From positions 1 to 64,000 of the forward strand of contig CAWBYD010000005.1 in NCBI GenBank assembly GCA_963792915.1: DNA of 64,000 nucleotides, in the 5' to 3' direction. This DNA is from Solirubrobacter sp963792915 (GTDB taxonomy: Bacteria > Actinomycetota > Thermoleophilia > Solirubrobacterales > Solirubrobacteraceae). The notes beneath the pieces were generated by a model. That model ran no database searches and was not told where the DNA came from. It saw only the letters and a list, made by a program, of their open reading frames with translations. Positions 17,064 to 25,228 of this stretch are shown one piece after another. The translations under genes and the position numbers were made by a program. The first letter of the stretch is position 1; every line of letters begins with the position of its first letter.

Positions 17064-19866
17064 AGGTGAGCGTCCTGGTGTAGGTGCCCGTCCGCAGCGC
17101 GTCGGTCGCGGCGATCGGCTGCTTGAACGTGATCGCCACCGGCCCGTTGGAGACGGGCGCCGACCAGGCGCTGGGCGCGATCTGCACCTGCAGCGGCTGC
17201 GGCAGCGAGAACGTCCCGTTGGTCATGTGCCCGGGGTCGCTGACGCCGAGCGCCGCGTCGCCGGCGGTCGAGATCACGTTCGCCGTGGTCGAGGCGAGGT
17301 AGTCATTGGCCACGCCCGGCGCGAACGCGCCGAAGCTGGCCGGCGCGCCGAGCGTGAGCGAGAGCGTCGCCGCGACCGTCCCGCCTGCGCTGCCCTGCGC
17401 CGTGTTGACGTAGGCCAGCTTGGGCGCGGTGGCCGGGACGAGATGGCCCGTGCCGCCGAGCTGCTGCTCGAGCGCGTAGCCGAAGCCGAGCATCTTCGCG
17501 TCGTCGAACGCGCGGCCGACGAACTGCAACGACATCGGATCGCCGTGCGGGTTCGCGCCGACCGGCAGGATGAGCGTCGGCAGCCCGACGTTGGACGTCG
17601 GCACGTTGCTGTTGCGGTCACTCGAGAGCGTCTGCGCGCCGTCGTTGTCATAGACGTCCGAGCGGAAGCCCGGGTAGACGACGGCGTCGACGCCCGCGCT
17701 GTCCATCCATGTCTCCCAGCGGGCCTTGTAGTCGTCGCGGTTGGCGAGCACCTTCTGCACGTCGTCCGCGGTCATGCGCGGGCGCACCGCGACCGTCTGG
17801 CGGTTGTACGGCAGCACCTTCGGCGAGGACAGGATCTCCGACGCCGTGTGATAGGGCGGGTTGACCTGCTGGTCGAAGTAGTGCTGCCAGCCCTCCTCGG
17901 TGCGGTTGCCGGTCAGCGTCGGGCTCGCGGGCGCGCTCGGGACCGGCGTCGTGATCGGCACCATCGTCGCGCCGGCGGCGACGATGTCGGCGAAGCGCGC
18001 CTCGAGCGCCGCGCCCGTCCCGTCGTCCTGCCCGTAGCTCGGGCTGTCCTCGAACGACGCCGGGATGTAGCCGATCCGCTTGCCCTGCAGCGCGTTGCGG
18101 TCCAGCGCGCTCGTCCAGTCCGCGGGGCGTTTGTGGTCGGCGTCGGCGTGCACGGTCGCGGGATCGTTGGGGTCGGTGCCGGTGGTGACGTTGAGGATGC
18201 GCGCGATGTCGGTCGTGGTGCGGGCGATCGGGCCCTCGAAGTCCTGCAGGTAGGTGAGCGGCATCACGCCGCTGCCGGAGCTGATCCCGTCCGTGCCGCG
18301 CAGCGACACGAGGCTGGCGCCGGTCGACGGCGCGTACAGCGACACGCCGGTCTGGGTGCCCATGCCGAAGCCCGCCATGCTCAGCGCGGTCGCGACCGCC
18401 GGGCCGCCGGAGGAGCCGAGCGACGTCTTGGACGGCTTGAACGCGTTCCACACCATGCCGTAGCCGGAGTCGCTGTAGGAGCCGGAGTTCGCGAACTCCG
18501 AGAGGTTGCCCTTGCCGAGGATCACGGCGCCCGCCGCGCGCAGGCGCGCGACCTGGAACGCGTCATGCGCCGGCTGCCAGCCCTCGAAGGCGAGGCTGCC
18601 GTCGGTGGTCGGCATGTCCTTGGTGTCGTAGAGGTCCTTGACGATCACGGGGACGCCGAGCAGGTCCCCGCGCGTGCCCGCCGCGCGTGCGTCGTCGGCG
18701 GCCTTGGCCTGCGCCATCGCGTCCTCGGCGACGGTGATGAACGCGTGGAAGCCGAACGGGCCCGTGTCGTAGGCGTCGATGCGGTCCAGGTAGGCGCGCG
18801 TGATCGCCTGCGAGGTCGTCAGCCCGGACTCCATGTCGGTCTCGAGCTGCGTGATCGACTTGTCGACGACGTCGTAGCCGGACGTCGTGGTCGGGAGCGT
18901 CGGCTCGGCCTCCTGCGGCACGGAGGGCGCCCCCACGCCGGCGCACGCGGCGCCGAAGTCCCAGTTCGAGACCGTGCATTCCTGGGTCGTGCCGATGCCC
19001 GACAGATCGGGCGCCTGGGCCAGCGCGGCCGCCTGCGTCCTGACCGCCGCGATCTGCTGGCCGGCCGTGGCCGTCGTCTCCGCGCGGCCGGCGACGACGT
19101 AGCGCAGCAGGCTGCGCGTCTGCCCCGGCGCGAGCGTGAGGCGGCTGTTGTAGCCGTAGAAGTTGGCCTCCAGGCCGGTGGCCGGCAGCGGCAGGTCGAA
19201 CGCGCCGCGCTGGAAGTTGCCGGTGCCGAGGAAGCCGCCCGGGCCGCCGCCGAGCACGACCGCCGACGGGCCGCGCGAGCTGGGCCCGGACGTCGGCGTG
19301 GTGGCCGCGCTGGTCGGGCTGTCGAGCTCCACCCAGCTGTCGTCGGTGCCGACCACCGTGTCGCCGCTCGACGTCGCTGCGACCGCGCTGCGGTTGTTGG
19401 TCGTGTTCAGGCCGACCGTGCCGCCGAAGCTCACGTCGACGGTGATCGTGCGCGTCGTCGTGTTGGCGAACGTGTCCAGCCAGCGCGTGAAGTTGCCCGG
19501 CTTGTTGACCTTGACGTCGCGGCTGATCGCGACGCCGCCGAGGTCGATCGCGCTCGTCGTCGCGAAGGTGTCCGTCCCGTCGTAGGTGAGCCCGAAGCCG
19601 CGCATCAGCTCGCCGTTCAGGCGCGCCGTCGGATCGGTCGCCGGGATGCCGGAGACCTTCACCCGGATGCCGCCGAACCCGTAGAACGCGTTGTCGGAGA
19701 TCGCGCGCACGCTGCCCGTGTCCAGCTTGGGCGGCGCGTCGTCGTGGATCTGCCAGCCGGCCCCGTTGGCCGTGGTGACGGTGTTGACCGCTGCCGCCGG
19801 CGAGGCGGCCACTCCAAGCGCGAGAACGCCGGCGGCGAGCGCCGCCGCGCGCAGAGAGGTATGCAC
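17038..19866 (-). CDS. Large secreted amidase (amidase signature family)
   Basis: A 942-residue exported protein. A Sec signal (SLRAAALAAGVLALGVAASP then AAA) is followed by about 280 residues of beta-rich domain unrelated to the amidase fold. The amidase signature core comes next: Lys in VPVIVKDLYDTKDMP, cis-Ser in SLGSSGGPAVATAL, nucleophile Ser in GTQTGVSLYAPS. After the core, a C-terminal beta domain (about 130 residues) starts around GTVAATLSLTLGAPASFG. The nucleophile loop reads GVSLYAP instead of the commoner GGSIRxP, but the three catalytic residues are kept. It hydrolyses amides outside the cell; the substrate is unknown. It may follow the phosphatase gene in one transcript. Confidence 0.87.
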   Translation of the reverse strand: MHTSLRAAALAAGVLALGVAASPAAAVNTVTTANGAGWQIHDDAPPKLDTGSVRAISDNAFYGFGGIRVKVSGIPATDPTARLNGELMRGFGLTYDGTDTFATTSAIDLGGVAISRDVKVNKPGNFTRWLDTFANTTTRTITVDVSFGGTVGLNTTNNRSAVAATSSGDTVVGTDDSWVELDSPTSAATTPTSGPSSRGPSAVVLGGGPGGFLGTGNFQRGAFDLPLPATGLEANFYGYNSRLTLAPGQTRSLLRYVVAGRAETTATAGQQIAAVRTQAAALAQAPDLSGIGTTQECTVSNWDFGAACAGVGAPSVPQEAEPTLPTTTSGYDVVDKSITQLETDMESGLTTSQAITRAYLDRIDAYDTGPFGFHAFITVAEDAMAQAKAADDARAAGTRGDLLGVPVIVKDLYDTKDMPTTDGSLAFEGWQPAHDAFQVARLRAAGAVILGKGNLSEFANSGSYSDSGYGMVWNAFKPSKTSLGSSGGPAVATALSMAGFGMGTQTGVSLYAPSTGASLVSLRGTDGISSGSGVMPLTYLQDFEGPIARTTTDIARILNVTTGTDPNDPATVHADADHKRPADWTSALDRNALQGKRIGYIPASFEDSPSYGQDDGTGAALEARFADIVAAGATMVPITTPVPSAPASPTLTGNRTEEGWQHYFDQQVNPPYHTASEILSSPKVLPYNRQTVAVRPRMTADDVQKVLANRDDYKARWETWMDSAGVDAVVYPGFRSDVYDNDGAQTLSSDRNSNVPTSNVGLPTLILPVGANPHGDPMSLQFVGRAFDDAKMLGFGYALEQQLGGTGHLVPATAPKLAYVNTAQGSAGGTVAATLSLTLGAPASFGAFAPGVANDYLASTTANVISTAGDAALGVSDPGHMTNGTFSLPQPLQVQIAPSAWSAPVSNGPVAITFKQPIAATDALRTGTYTRTLTFTLSTTNP

Positions 19867-19969
19867 GTGCGAGATTCCCTTCCCTTGACTTCGGACCCGC
19901 GCGGAATCCTTCCAGCGCGCCCGCGCCGTGCCGATGGCCCGCCGGTCGGGACCCGAGCGACCGCTGGTA

Positions 19970-20704
19970 CTAACCGACCAGGGCGCGGCGCAGCGGCGCG
20001 GGATCGAAGCCGTGCTCGGCCAGCCAGCCGAGCGGGCCGCCGTGGCGCTCGTCGAGCACCGCGAGCACGCGCCGCATGTCCTCCGCGCGCGGCGTGTGCA
20101 CGTCGTCGGGGCTGCCCTCGAGGTCGGCCGCGTAGGTCGGCGAGCCGCGCAGGCGCGCCATGATCGCGCCGATCCGCTCGCCGGTGGCGACGTAGTCGGC
20201 CACGATCGCCGAGCGCTCGACGCCCGCCGCCGACAGCGCCAGCGCGCACACCACGCCGGTGCGGTCCTTGCCCGCCGCGCAGTGCACGAGCGCCGCGCCG
20301 CCCGCGGACGCGACGTCCTCCAGCGCGCCGACGACCGAATCCGGGCGGTCCTCGAGGTAGCGCAGGTAGAAGAACACGACCGGCGACTCGCCGGTCGAGC
20401 GCCAGGGCATCACGTCGGCGGCGGCGTCGGTGCGCCGGCCGCCCTCGGGATGCAGCGAGCGGTGGCGGTGCTCGACGCGGCCCACCAGCGGCCCCGGCCC
20501 CTCGAGCTCGACCTCGCCGCTCGTGCGCAGGTCGACCACCCTGCGCAGGCCGCGCGCCAGCAGCGCGTCGACGTCGCGCCCGGAGAGGTCCTGCAGGTTG
20601 TCCGAGCGCAGCAGCGCGCCGGGCGCCGTCACTCCGCCGCCCTCGACCGGCAGGCCGCCGAGGTCGCGCGCGTTGACCGCGCCGTCCAGCCCGATCCAGC
20701 TCAC
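19970..20704 (-). CDS. Protein tyrosine phosphatase, LipA/PtpB type
   Basis: A 244-residue phosphatase. The P-loop VHCAAGKDRTGVV (C-x5-R) is near residue 142, and DLGGLP and VVDLRTSGEVE are the early family motifs, with HCxxGKDR marking the bacterial PtpB/LipA-like group that can act on phosphotyrosine and some lipids. GTG 20704 overlaps the serS stop by 4 bases (GTGA), so it is translationally coupled to serS. No secretion signal is seen. Its link to seryl-tRNA synthetase is unexplained. Confidence 0.88.
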   Translation of the reverse strand: MSWIGLDGAVNARDLGGLPVEGGGVTAPGALLRSDNLQDLSGRDVDALLARGLRRVVDLRTSGEVELEGPGPLVGRVEHRHRSLHPEGGRRTDAAADVMPWRSTGESPVVFFYLRYLEDRPDSVVGALEDVASAGGAALVHCAAGKDRTGVVCALALSAAGVERSAIVADYVATGERIGAIMARLRGSPTYAADLEGSPDDVHTPRAEDMRRVLAVLDERHGGPLGWLAEHGFDPAPLRRALVG

Positions 20705-21933
20705 CCGAGCGTGGCGGGCGCGCCCCAGGCCTGGAGCGCTTCGGGGATCGCGACCGTGCCGTCCGGGCGCTGGTGGTTCTCCAGCAGCGCGATCAGCGTG
20801 CGCCCGACGGCCACCGCGGTGCCGTTCAAGGTGTGCACGTGCGAGGGGCGCCCGTTCTCCGCGCGGAAGCGGATGTCGAGCCGGCGCGCCTGGAAGTCCG
20901 TCGTGTTCGACGTCGAGGTGAGCTCGCGATGGCGTTGCTGCGACGGCAGCCACGCTTCGAGGTCGTACTTCTTGACCGCCGAGGCGCCGAGGTCGTCGAC
21001 CGCGATGTTGACCACCCGGTAGGGGATCCCGAGCGCCTGGAGGATCTCCTCCTCGATCGCCAGGATCCGCTCGTGCTCGGCGGCGGACTCGGCCGGCTCG
21101 ACGAACGCGAACATCTCGACCTTGTCGAACTGGTGCACGCGGAAGATGCCGCGCGTGTCCTTGCCCGCGGCGCCCGCCTCGCGCCGGAAGCAGGGGGAGA
21201 AGCCCGCGTAGCGGCGCGGTATGGCGTCCATGATCTCGCCGGCGTGCAGCGACGCGAGCGGGACCTCCGACGTCCCGGCGAGGTACAGAGCGTCGTCGGC
21301 CAGCCGGTAGATCTGCTGCTCGGTGTCCGGCAGCATCCCGGTGCCGAACAGCGCCTCCTCACGCACCAGCACGGGCGGGATGACAGCCTCGAAGCCGTGC
21401 CCGCGCAGGACCTCCAGGACCCAGCGCACCAGCGCCAGCTCGAGGAACACGACGTCGCCCTTGAGGTAGGCGAAGCGCGAGCCGGCGACTTTCGCGCCCG
21501 CCTCCATGTCGATCAGCGCGCCCGCCAGCTCGAGATGGTCGCGTCCCGACGGCGCGTTTTCTCCCCATTCGCGCAGCACATTGTCTGCGTCGGCGGCACT
21601 GGGATCCGGGGGGTTGGGAAGCGACGCGACGAGCGCGTCGAGCTCGGCCTGCAGCGGGGCGAGCGACTCGCCCAGCTCCTTCACGCGCGGCGAGAGCTCC
21701 TGCATCGCCGCGATCTCCCCGGCAGCGTCCTGCCCGGCCTGCTTGGCCCGGCCGATCGCGTCCGAGGCCTCCTTCTGGCGCGCGCGAAGCGATTCCCACT
21801 CGTGCTGGGCGGCGTTGCGGCGCGTGTAGAGCGCCAGCGCCGCGTCGAGCCGCTCGTCGGACCCGTCGCGCCGGCGCGCCAGCGCCGTCCGCACCGGCTC
21901 GGGGTCGCGGCTGATCGCCCTCAGGTCCAGCAT
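20701..21933 (-). CDS. serS: Seryl-tRNA synthetase
   Basis: A 410-residue class II synthetase that charges tRNA-Ser; two intact cognate tRNA genes lie in this window. The N-terminal MLDLRAISRDPEPVRTALAR and a coiled-coil tRNA arm (about residues 30-100) are typical. Motif 2 is FSPCFRREAGAAGKDTRGI, with FRVHQFDKVEMF following. Motif 3 is VGRTLIALLENHQ. The start at 21933 is fixed by the conserved N-terminus. It lies 7 bases after the cytochrome c gene, with no room for a T-box leader. Confidence 0.97.
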   Translation of the reverse strand: MLDLRAISRDPEPVRTALARRRDGSDERLDAALALYTRRNAAQHEWESLRARQKEASDAIGRAKQAGQDAAGEIAAMQELSPRVKELGESLAPLQAELDALVASLPNPPDPSAADADNVLREWGENAPSGRDHLELAGALIDMEAGAKVAGSRFAYLKGDVVFLELALVRWVLEVLRGHGFEAVIPPVLVREEALFGTGMLPDTEQQIYRLADDALYLAGTSEVPLASLHAGEIMDAIPRRYAGFSPCFRREAGAAGKDTRGIFRVHQFDKVEMFAFVEPAESAAEHERILAIEEEILQALGIPYRVVNIAVDDLGASAVKKYDLEAWLPSQQRHRELTSTSNTTDFQARRLDIRFRAENGRPSHVHTLNGTAVAVGRTLIALLENHQRPDGTVAIPEALQAWGAPATLG

Positions 21934-21940
21934 CGGACCG

Positions 21941-22369
21941 CTATCCGGCGGGGCAGTCGCTGGCCGTGGCGGCGACGCCGGCCTGCGGTTTGATGGAGGT
22001 GCCGGAGTACTTGTCGATGAAGTTCGCGAGCAGCTGCGCGTCCGGCCCGGTGACGATGTTCTGCGGCATCGGGCCCGACGAGAAGCCGCCGTTGCGGATC
22101 GCGAACAGGATGCAGTTCGTCGTTTCCTTGCGCTGGTTGAAGTTCGGGCCGTCCTTGTTCTCGCGCGTCCGCACGTTGGTCGCGGAGCCCTGCGTACCGG
22201 CCACATTGAGCGTGTGGCAGCCGGAGCAGCGCTGGACGAACAGCACGGCGGCGCGATGATCGTCGCCCGTCAGCTTGGAGGAGATCCCCTGCTCGCCACA
22301 GGCAGCGACGGCGCCCGCGGATGCGGCGAGCGCGGAGGCGATCAACAGCACGCGGCGAGCCCTCGTCAT
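21941..22369 (-). CDS. Cytochrome c lipoprotein
   Basis: A 142-residue exported lipoprotein. The signal ends in a lipobox (AVAAC), so the Cys is lipidated after Lgt. The haem motif CSGCH sits in RAAVLFVQRCSGCHTLN, and the distal Met is probably in GPMPQNIVTG, giving a class I single-haem fold. The ATG at 22369 is preferred; an ATG at 22384 would add five residues. It is divergent from a cupredoxin lipoprotein only 24 bases away, so both share a short regulatory region. It probably passes electrons at the outer face of the membrane. Confidence 0.85.
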   Translation of the reverse strand: MTRARRVLLIASALAASAGAVAACGEQGISSKLTGDDHRAAVLFVQRCSGCHTLNVAGTQGSATNVRTRENKDGPNFNQRKETTNCILFAIRNGGFSSGPMPQNIVTGPDAQLLANFIDKYSGTSIKPQAGVAATASDCPAG

Positions 22370-22393
22370 CGGGTGCGACAGCATAGGGGACCG

Positions 22394-22756
22394 ATGCCCC
22401 GGAGTACCCGCACCCTCCTCGCGCTCGTCCTGCTCGCCGGCTGCGGCTCGCAGCCGGCGCTCACGCGCGAGCCCTCGGCCCGCTTCACGGTCACGCTCGA
22501 CGAGTTCTACATGCGCCCCCAGCGCCTGAGCGTCCCGGGCGGCGAGCAGCTGACCGTCACGGTCGTCAACCACGGGCGGCTCGGGCACACGTTCCGGCTG
22601 CGCACGCCGAACCACACCGTGCTCAAGCTGACGACGATCAAGCCGGGCCAGCAGGCCTCGCGCAGCTTCAAGCTCGCCCCCGGCAGCTACACGATGTTCT
22701 GCGCCCTGGCCAACCACGAGGAGCTGGGCATGTCCGGGACCCTGGTCGTGCGCTGA
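22394..22756 (+). CDS. Cupredoxin-like lipoprotein (type 1 copper)
   Basis: A 120-residue exported protein with a short lipoprotein signal (lipobox LLAGC). The mature domain is a plastocyanin/azurin-like beta barrel. An early His lies in VNHGRLGHTF, and the C-terminal MFCALANHEELGM supplies Cys, His and Met, a full type 1 copper set. It likely carries electrons to or from the c-type cytochrome encoded divergently. Its stop overlaps the next ATG by one base (TGATG). Confidence 0.85.
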   Translation: MPRSTRTLLALVLLAGCGSQPALTREPSARFTVTLDEFYMRPQRLSVPGGEQLTVTVVNHGRLGHTFRLRTPNHTVLKLTTIKPGQQASRSFKLAPGSYTMFCALANHEELGMSGTLVVR

Positions 22757-23226
22757 TGCACGAGGTCGAGCCCGCCCACTTCCGCGCCGTCATGGGCCAC
22801 TTCGCGACCGGGGTCACGGTCGTGACGGCGAGCAGCCCGGAGGGCCCGGTGGGGATGACCGCCAACGCGGTCTGCAGCCTCTCGCTCGACCCGCTGCTGG
22901 CGCTGGTGTGCTTCGACAACGGCGCGCGCACGCTCCCGATCGTGCGCCGGACGCGGCGCTTCGGCGTCAACGTGCTCGCCGCCGGCCAGGAGGAGCTCGC
23001 CCGCCTGTTCGCCTCCAAGGCGCCCGAGCAGGACAAGTTCGCCGGCGTCCAGCACAGCGTGCACGACGGTGTGCCGATCATCGAGGGCACGCTCGCCTGG
23101 GTCGCGTGCACGCTGAAGTCGCTCGTCCCCGGCGGCGACCACACGATCGGCATCGGCGCGGTGACCGCCGCGGAGATCGGCACCGGCCGCCCGCTGCTCT
23201 GGTACCAAGGGCGCTACCGCACGTGA
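22756..23226 (+). CDS. Flavin reductase domain protein
   Basis: A 156-residue FMN-binding split-barrel protein. The family opening FRAVMGHFATGVTVVTA is followed by GPVGMTANAVCSLSLDPLLA, the flavin-binding TAN...S motif, and by RFGVNVLAAGQEELARLFAS. GGDHTIGIGAV and GRPLLWYQGRY end the domain. Such proteins reduce FMN or FAD with NAD(P)H for a monooxygenase partner, but none is adjacent. It is coupled to the cupredoxin gene before it and to the membrane protein gene after it (GTGA). Confidence 0.9.
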   Translation: MHEVEPAHFRAVMGHFATGVTVVTASSPEGPVGMTANAVCSLSLDPLLALVCFDNGARTLPIVRRTRRFGVNVLAAGQEELARLFASKAPEQDKFAGVQHSVHDGVPIIEGTLAWVACTLKSLVPGGDHTIGIGAVTAAEIGTGRPLLWYQGRYRT

Positions 23227-23663
23227 GCAGCTTCCACACCACGTTCGGCGCCGTCGCCATCGCCGTCAACGCGCTCGCCGCGCTGCTGGGGGCGATCGCC
23301 TGGCTGCGCCGCGAGTCCAGCCGCCCGTTCTGGGTCGCGCTGCGCACCGGCCAGGCGCTGATCATCCTCGAGGCCGTCACCGGCGCCGCGCTGCTGCTGG
23401 ACGGCAAGGACCTGCCGCGCCTGCACCTGATCTACGGGCTGGTGCCGATCGCCGTCGCGTTCATCGCCGAGCAGCTGCGCTTCGCCGCCGCGCCCACCGT
23501 GCTCGAGCAGCACGAGCTCGAAGGCGTCGACGACGTGCGGCGGCTCCCGGAGGCCGAGCAGCAGGCGCTGGTGGTCGAGATCGTCCGCCGCGAGACCGCC
23601 ACGATGGCCGCCTCGGCGGCGGTCGTGGTGCTGCTGGCTCTGCGCGCTCAGGGATGGCTGTGA
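23223..23663 (+). CDS. Four-helix membrane protein of unknown function
   Basis: A 146-residue protein. Hydrophobic helices lie at about residues 5-27, 37-60, 65-83 and 125-143, with a charged loop (HELEGVDDVRRLPEAEQQAL) before the last. GTG 23223 overlaps the flavin reductase stop by 4 bases. It lies 38 bases upstream of nuoA in the same direction, so it may be part of the nuo transcript or mark its promoter-proximal end. No cofactor motif is visible. Confidence 0.7.
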   Translation: MSSFHTTFGAVAIAVNALAALLGAIAWLRRESSRPFWVALRTGQALIILEAVTGAALLLDGKDLPRLHLIYGLVPIAVAFIAEQLRFAAAPTVLEQHELEGVDDVRRLPEAEQQALVVEIVRRETATMAASAAVVVLLALRAQGWL

Positions 23664-23701
23664 TGCGTGCGATTCGGCACTAAGTAACAGCACCGCACAA
23701 G

Positions 23702-24082
23702 GTGCTACAAATCCGGGACGTGATCCGCGCGTACCTGCCGGCGATCGTCTTCGTGGTCCTCGGGATCGGGTTGGGGGCCGTGTTCGCGACGCTCAACTCC
23801 TTCCTCGGCCCGAAGCCGAAGCACGTCCGGGCGTCGACCGAGGAGCCGTACGAGAGCGGCCTGCCCTCAGAGGTCAAGAAGTCGATGCGCTTCGGCATCT
23901 CCTTCTACCTCGTCGCGATGCTCTTCATCCTGTTCGACATCGAGACGATCTTCCTGTTCCCGGTGGCCGTCGAGTTGAAGGCGTTCGGGTCGTTCGCGCT
24001 GATCGAGATCATCGTCTTCATCGTGCTGCTGTTCGTGGCCTTCGTCTACGTGTGGCGGCGGGGAGCGCTGGAATGGAAATAA
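23702..24082 (+). CDS. nuoA: NADH-quinone oxidoreductase subunit A
   Basis: A 126-residue, three-helix membrane subunit of complex I. The conserved YESGLPSE loop, FYLVAMLFILFDIETIFLFP and the C-terminal FVYVWRRGALEW are all present. The start is GTG 23702. It opens the run of 14 nuo genes and overlaps nuoB by 10 bases. The loop helps shape the quinone-site region at the membrane arm junction. Confidence 0.96.
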   Translation: MLQIRDVIRAYLPAIVFVVLGIGLGAVFATLNSFLGPKPKHVRASTEEPYESGLPSEVKKSMRFGISFYLVAMLFILFDIETIFLFPVAVELKAFGSFALIEIIVFIVLLFVAFVYVWRRGALEWK

Positions 24083-24726
24083 CCCGCCAGAACCTCGGCG
24101 CGGGCAAGGACGGCGAGTTTCGCTCTCGCCAGCTCAATGCGCGCGCCATGCTCAACGGCGAGCTCGACGGCGCCGACCTCGACGCCTACGTCGAGGAGCG
24201 CGTGTTGACCACGACGCTCGACAAGGCCGCCAACTGGGCGCGCGGGAACGCGTTCATGCCGGCGACCTTCGGCCTCGCATGCTGCGCGATCGAGATGATG
24301 GCCGTGGTCAACGCGCGCACGGACATCGCCCGCTTCGGCTTCGAGGCGTTCCGCGCCTCCCCGCGCCAGGCCGACGTGATCATCATCTCGGGCCGCATCT
24401 CGATCAAGATGGCGCCGGTCGTGCGCCGCATCTACGACCAGATGCTCGAGCCCAAGTGGGCGATCGCGATGGGCGCCTGCTCCTCGAGCCAGGGTGTTTT
24501 CAACAACTACGCGATCGTCCCGGCCGACAAGTTCCTGCCGGTCGACCTGCACGTGCCCGGCTGCCCGCCGCGGCCGGAGTCGCTGGTCTACGGGATCCTG
24601 AAGCTGCGCTCGATGGTGATGGCCAAGCCCGACCAGGGCTGGCGCACGCGCTACGGCGGCCGCGGCACCGAGGAGTTCACGCCCGAGGAGCTCGAGCCGG
24701 TAGCCGAGGGCGGCACCGGTGCCTGA
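24073..24726 (+). CDS. nuoB: NADH-quinone oxidoreductase subunit B
   Basis: A 217-residue peripheral subunit holding the N2 4Fe-4S cluster that hands electrons to quinone. The adjacent Cys pair is in GLACCAIEMMA, the third Cys in MGACSSSQG and the fourth in VPGCPPRPE. The N-terminal 50 residues are a charged extension (RQNLGAGKDGEFRSRQLNAR) that is longer than in enterobacterial NuoB. It overlaps nuoC by 8 bases. Confidence 0.97.
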   Translation: MEITRQNLGAGKDGEFRSRQLNARAMLNGELDGADLDAYVEERVLTTTLDKAANWARGNAFMPATFGLACCAIEMMAVVNARTDIARFGFEAFRASPRQADVIIISGRISIKMAPVVRRIYDQMLEPKWAIAMGACSSSQGVFNNYAIVPADKFLPVDLHVPGCPPRPESLVYGILKLRSMVMAKPDQGWRTRYGGRGTEEFTPEELEPVAEGGTGA

Positions 24727-25228
24727 CGCGACCGGCCTCGAGCTGCTCGCGCAGGAGTTGCGCGAGCAGGACCCGGAGTGCGTCCTGGACACGACGTTCT
24801 TCCGCAACAAGGCCGCGCTCAGCGTGACCCCGCCGAGCATCCGCGCGGTGCTCGAGCACCTGCGCGGCAAGGGCTTCACGTTCCTGGCCTCCGTGCACGG
24901 GCTGGACTACTTCCCCGAAGAGCCGCGCCTGGGCGTCCAGTACGAGTTGCTCGACATGAAGGAGGTCGACCGCATCACGGTCAAGCTCCGCGTCGCGCTC
25001 GACACGCCCAACGTGCCCTCGGTGACCCCCGCGTGGCCGACCGCGAACCACCAGGAGCGCGAGGTCTACGACATGTTCGGCGTGATCTTCGACGAGCATC
25101 CGGACCTGCGCCGGATCCTGATGCCGGAGGACTACGAGGGCCATCCGCAGCGGCGGGACTTCCCGATGGGCGGCGAGCCGGTCCTGTTCACGCACAATGA
25201 GCCGCGGCTGCCGGGGTGGTGGAAATGA
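24719..25228 (+). CDS. nuoC: NADH-quinone oxidoreductase subunit C
   Basis: A 169-residue peripheral subunit, 30-kDa type, separate from NuoD. The family motif runs through NHQEREVYDMFGVIFDEHPD and RRILMPEDYEGHPQRRDFP. GTG 24719 is inside the end of nuoB. The stop overlaps the nuoD ATG (ATGA). Confidence 0.95.
   Translation: MPDATGLELLAQELREQDPECVLDTTFFRNKAALSVTPPSIRAVLEHLRGKGFTFLASVHGLDYFPEEPRLGVQYELLDMKEVDRITVKLRVALDTPNVPSVTPAWPTANHQEREVYDMFGVIFDEHPDLRRILMPEDYEGHPQRRDFPMGGEPVLFTHNEPRLPGWWK

Noticed and set aside
17227..20163. A 978-codon plus-strand open frame opposite the amidase gene
   Set aside because: Its Arg/Ala/Asp/Gly-rich composition is what antisense of GC-rich coding DNA gives. 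The minus strand has signal peptide and catalytic motifs.
21934..21940. T-box or other leader before serS
   Set aside because: Only 7 bases separate serS from the cytochrome gene, so no leader can fit.
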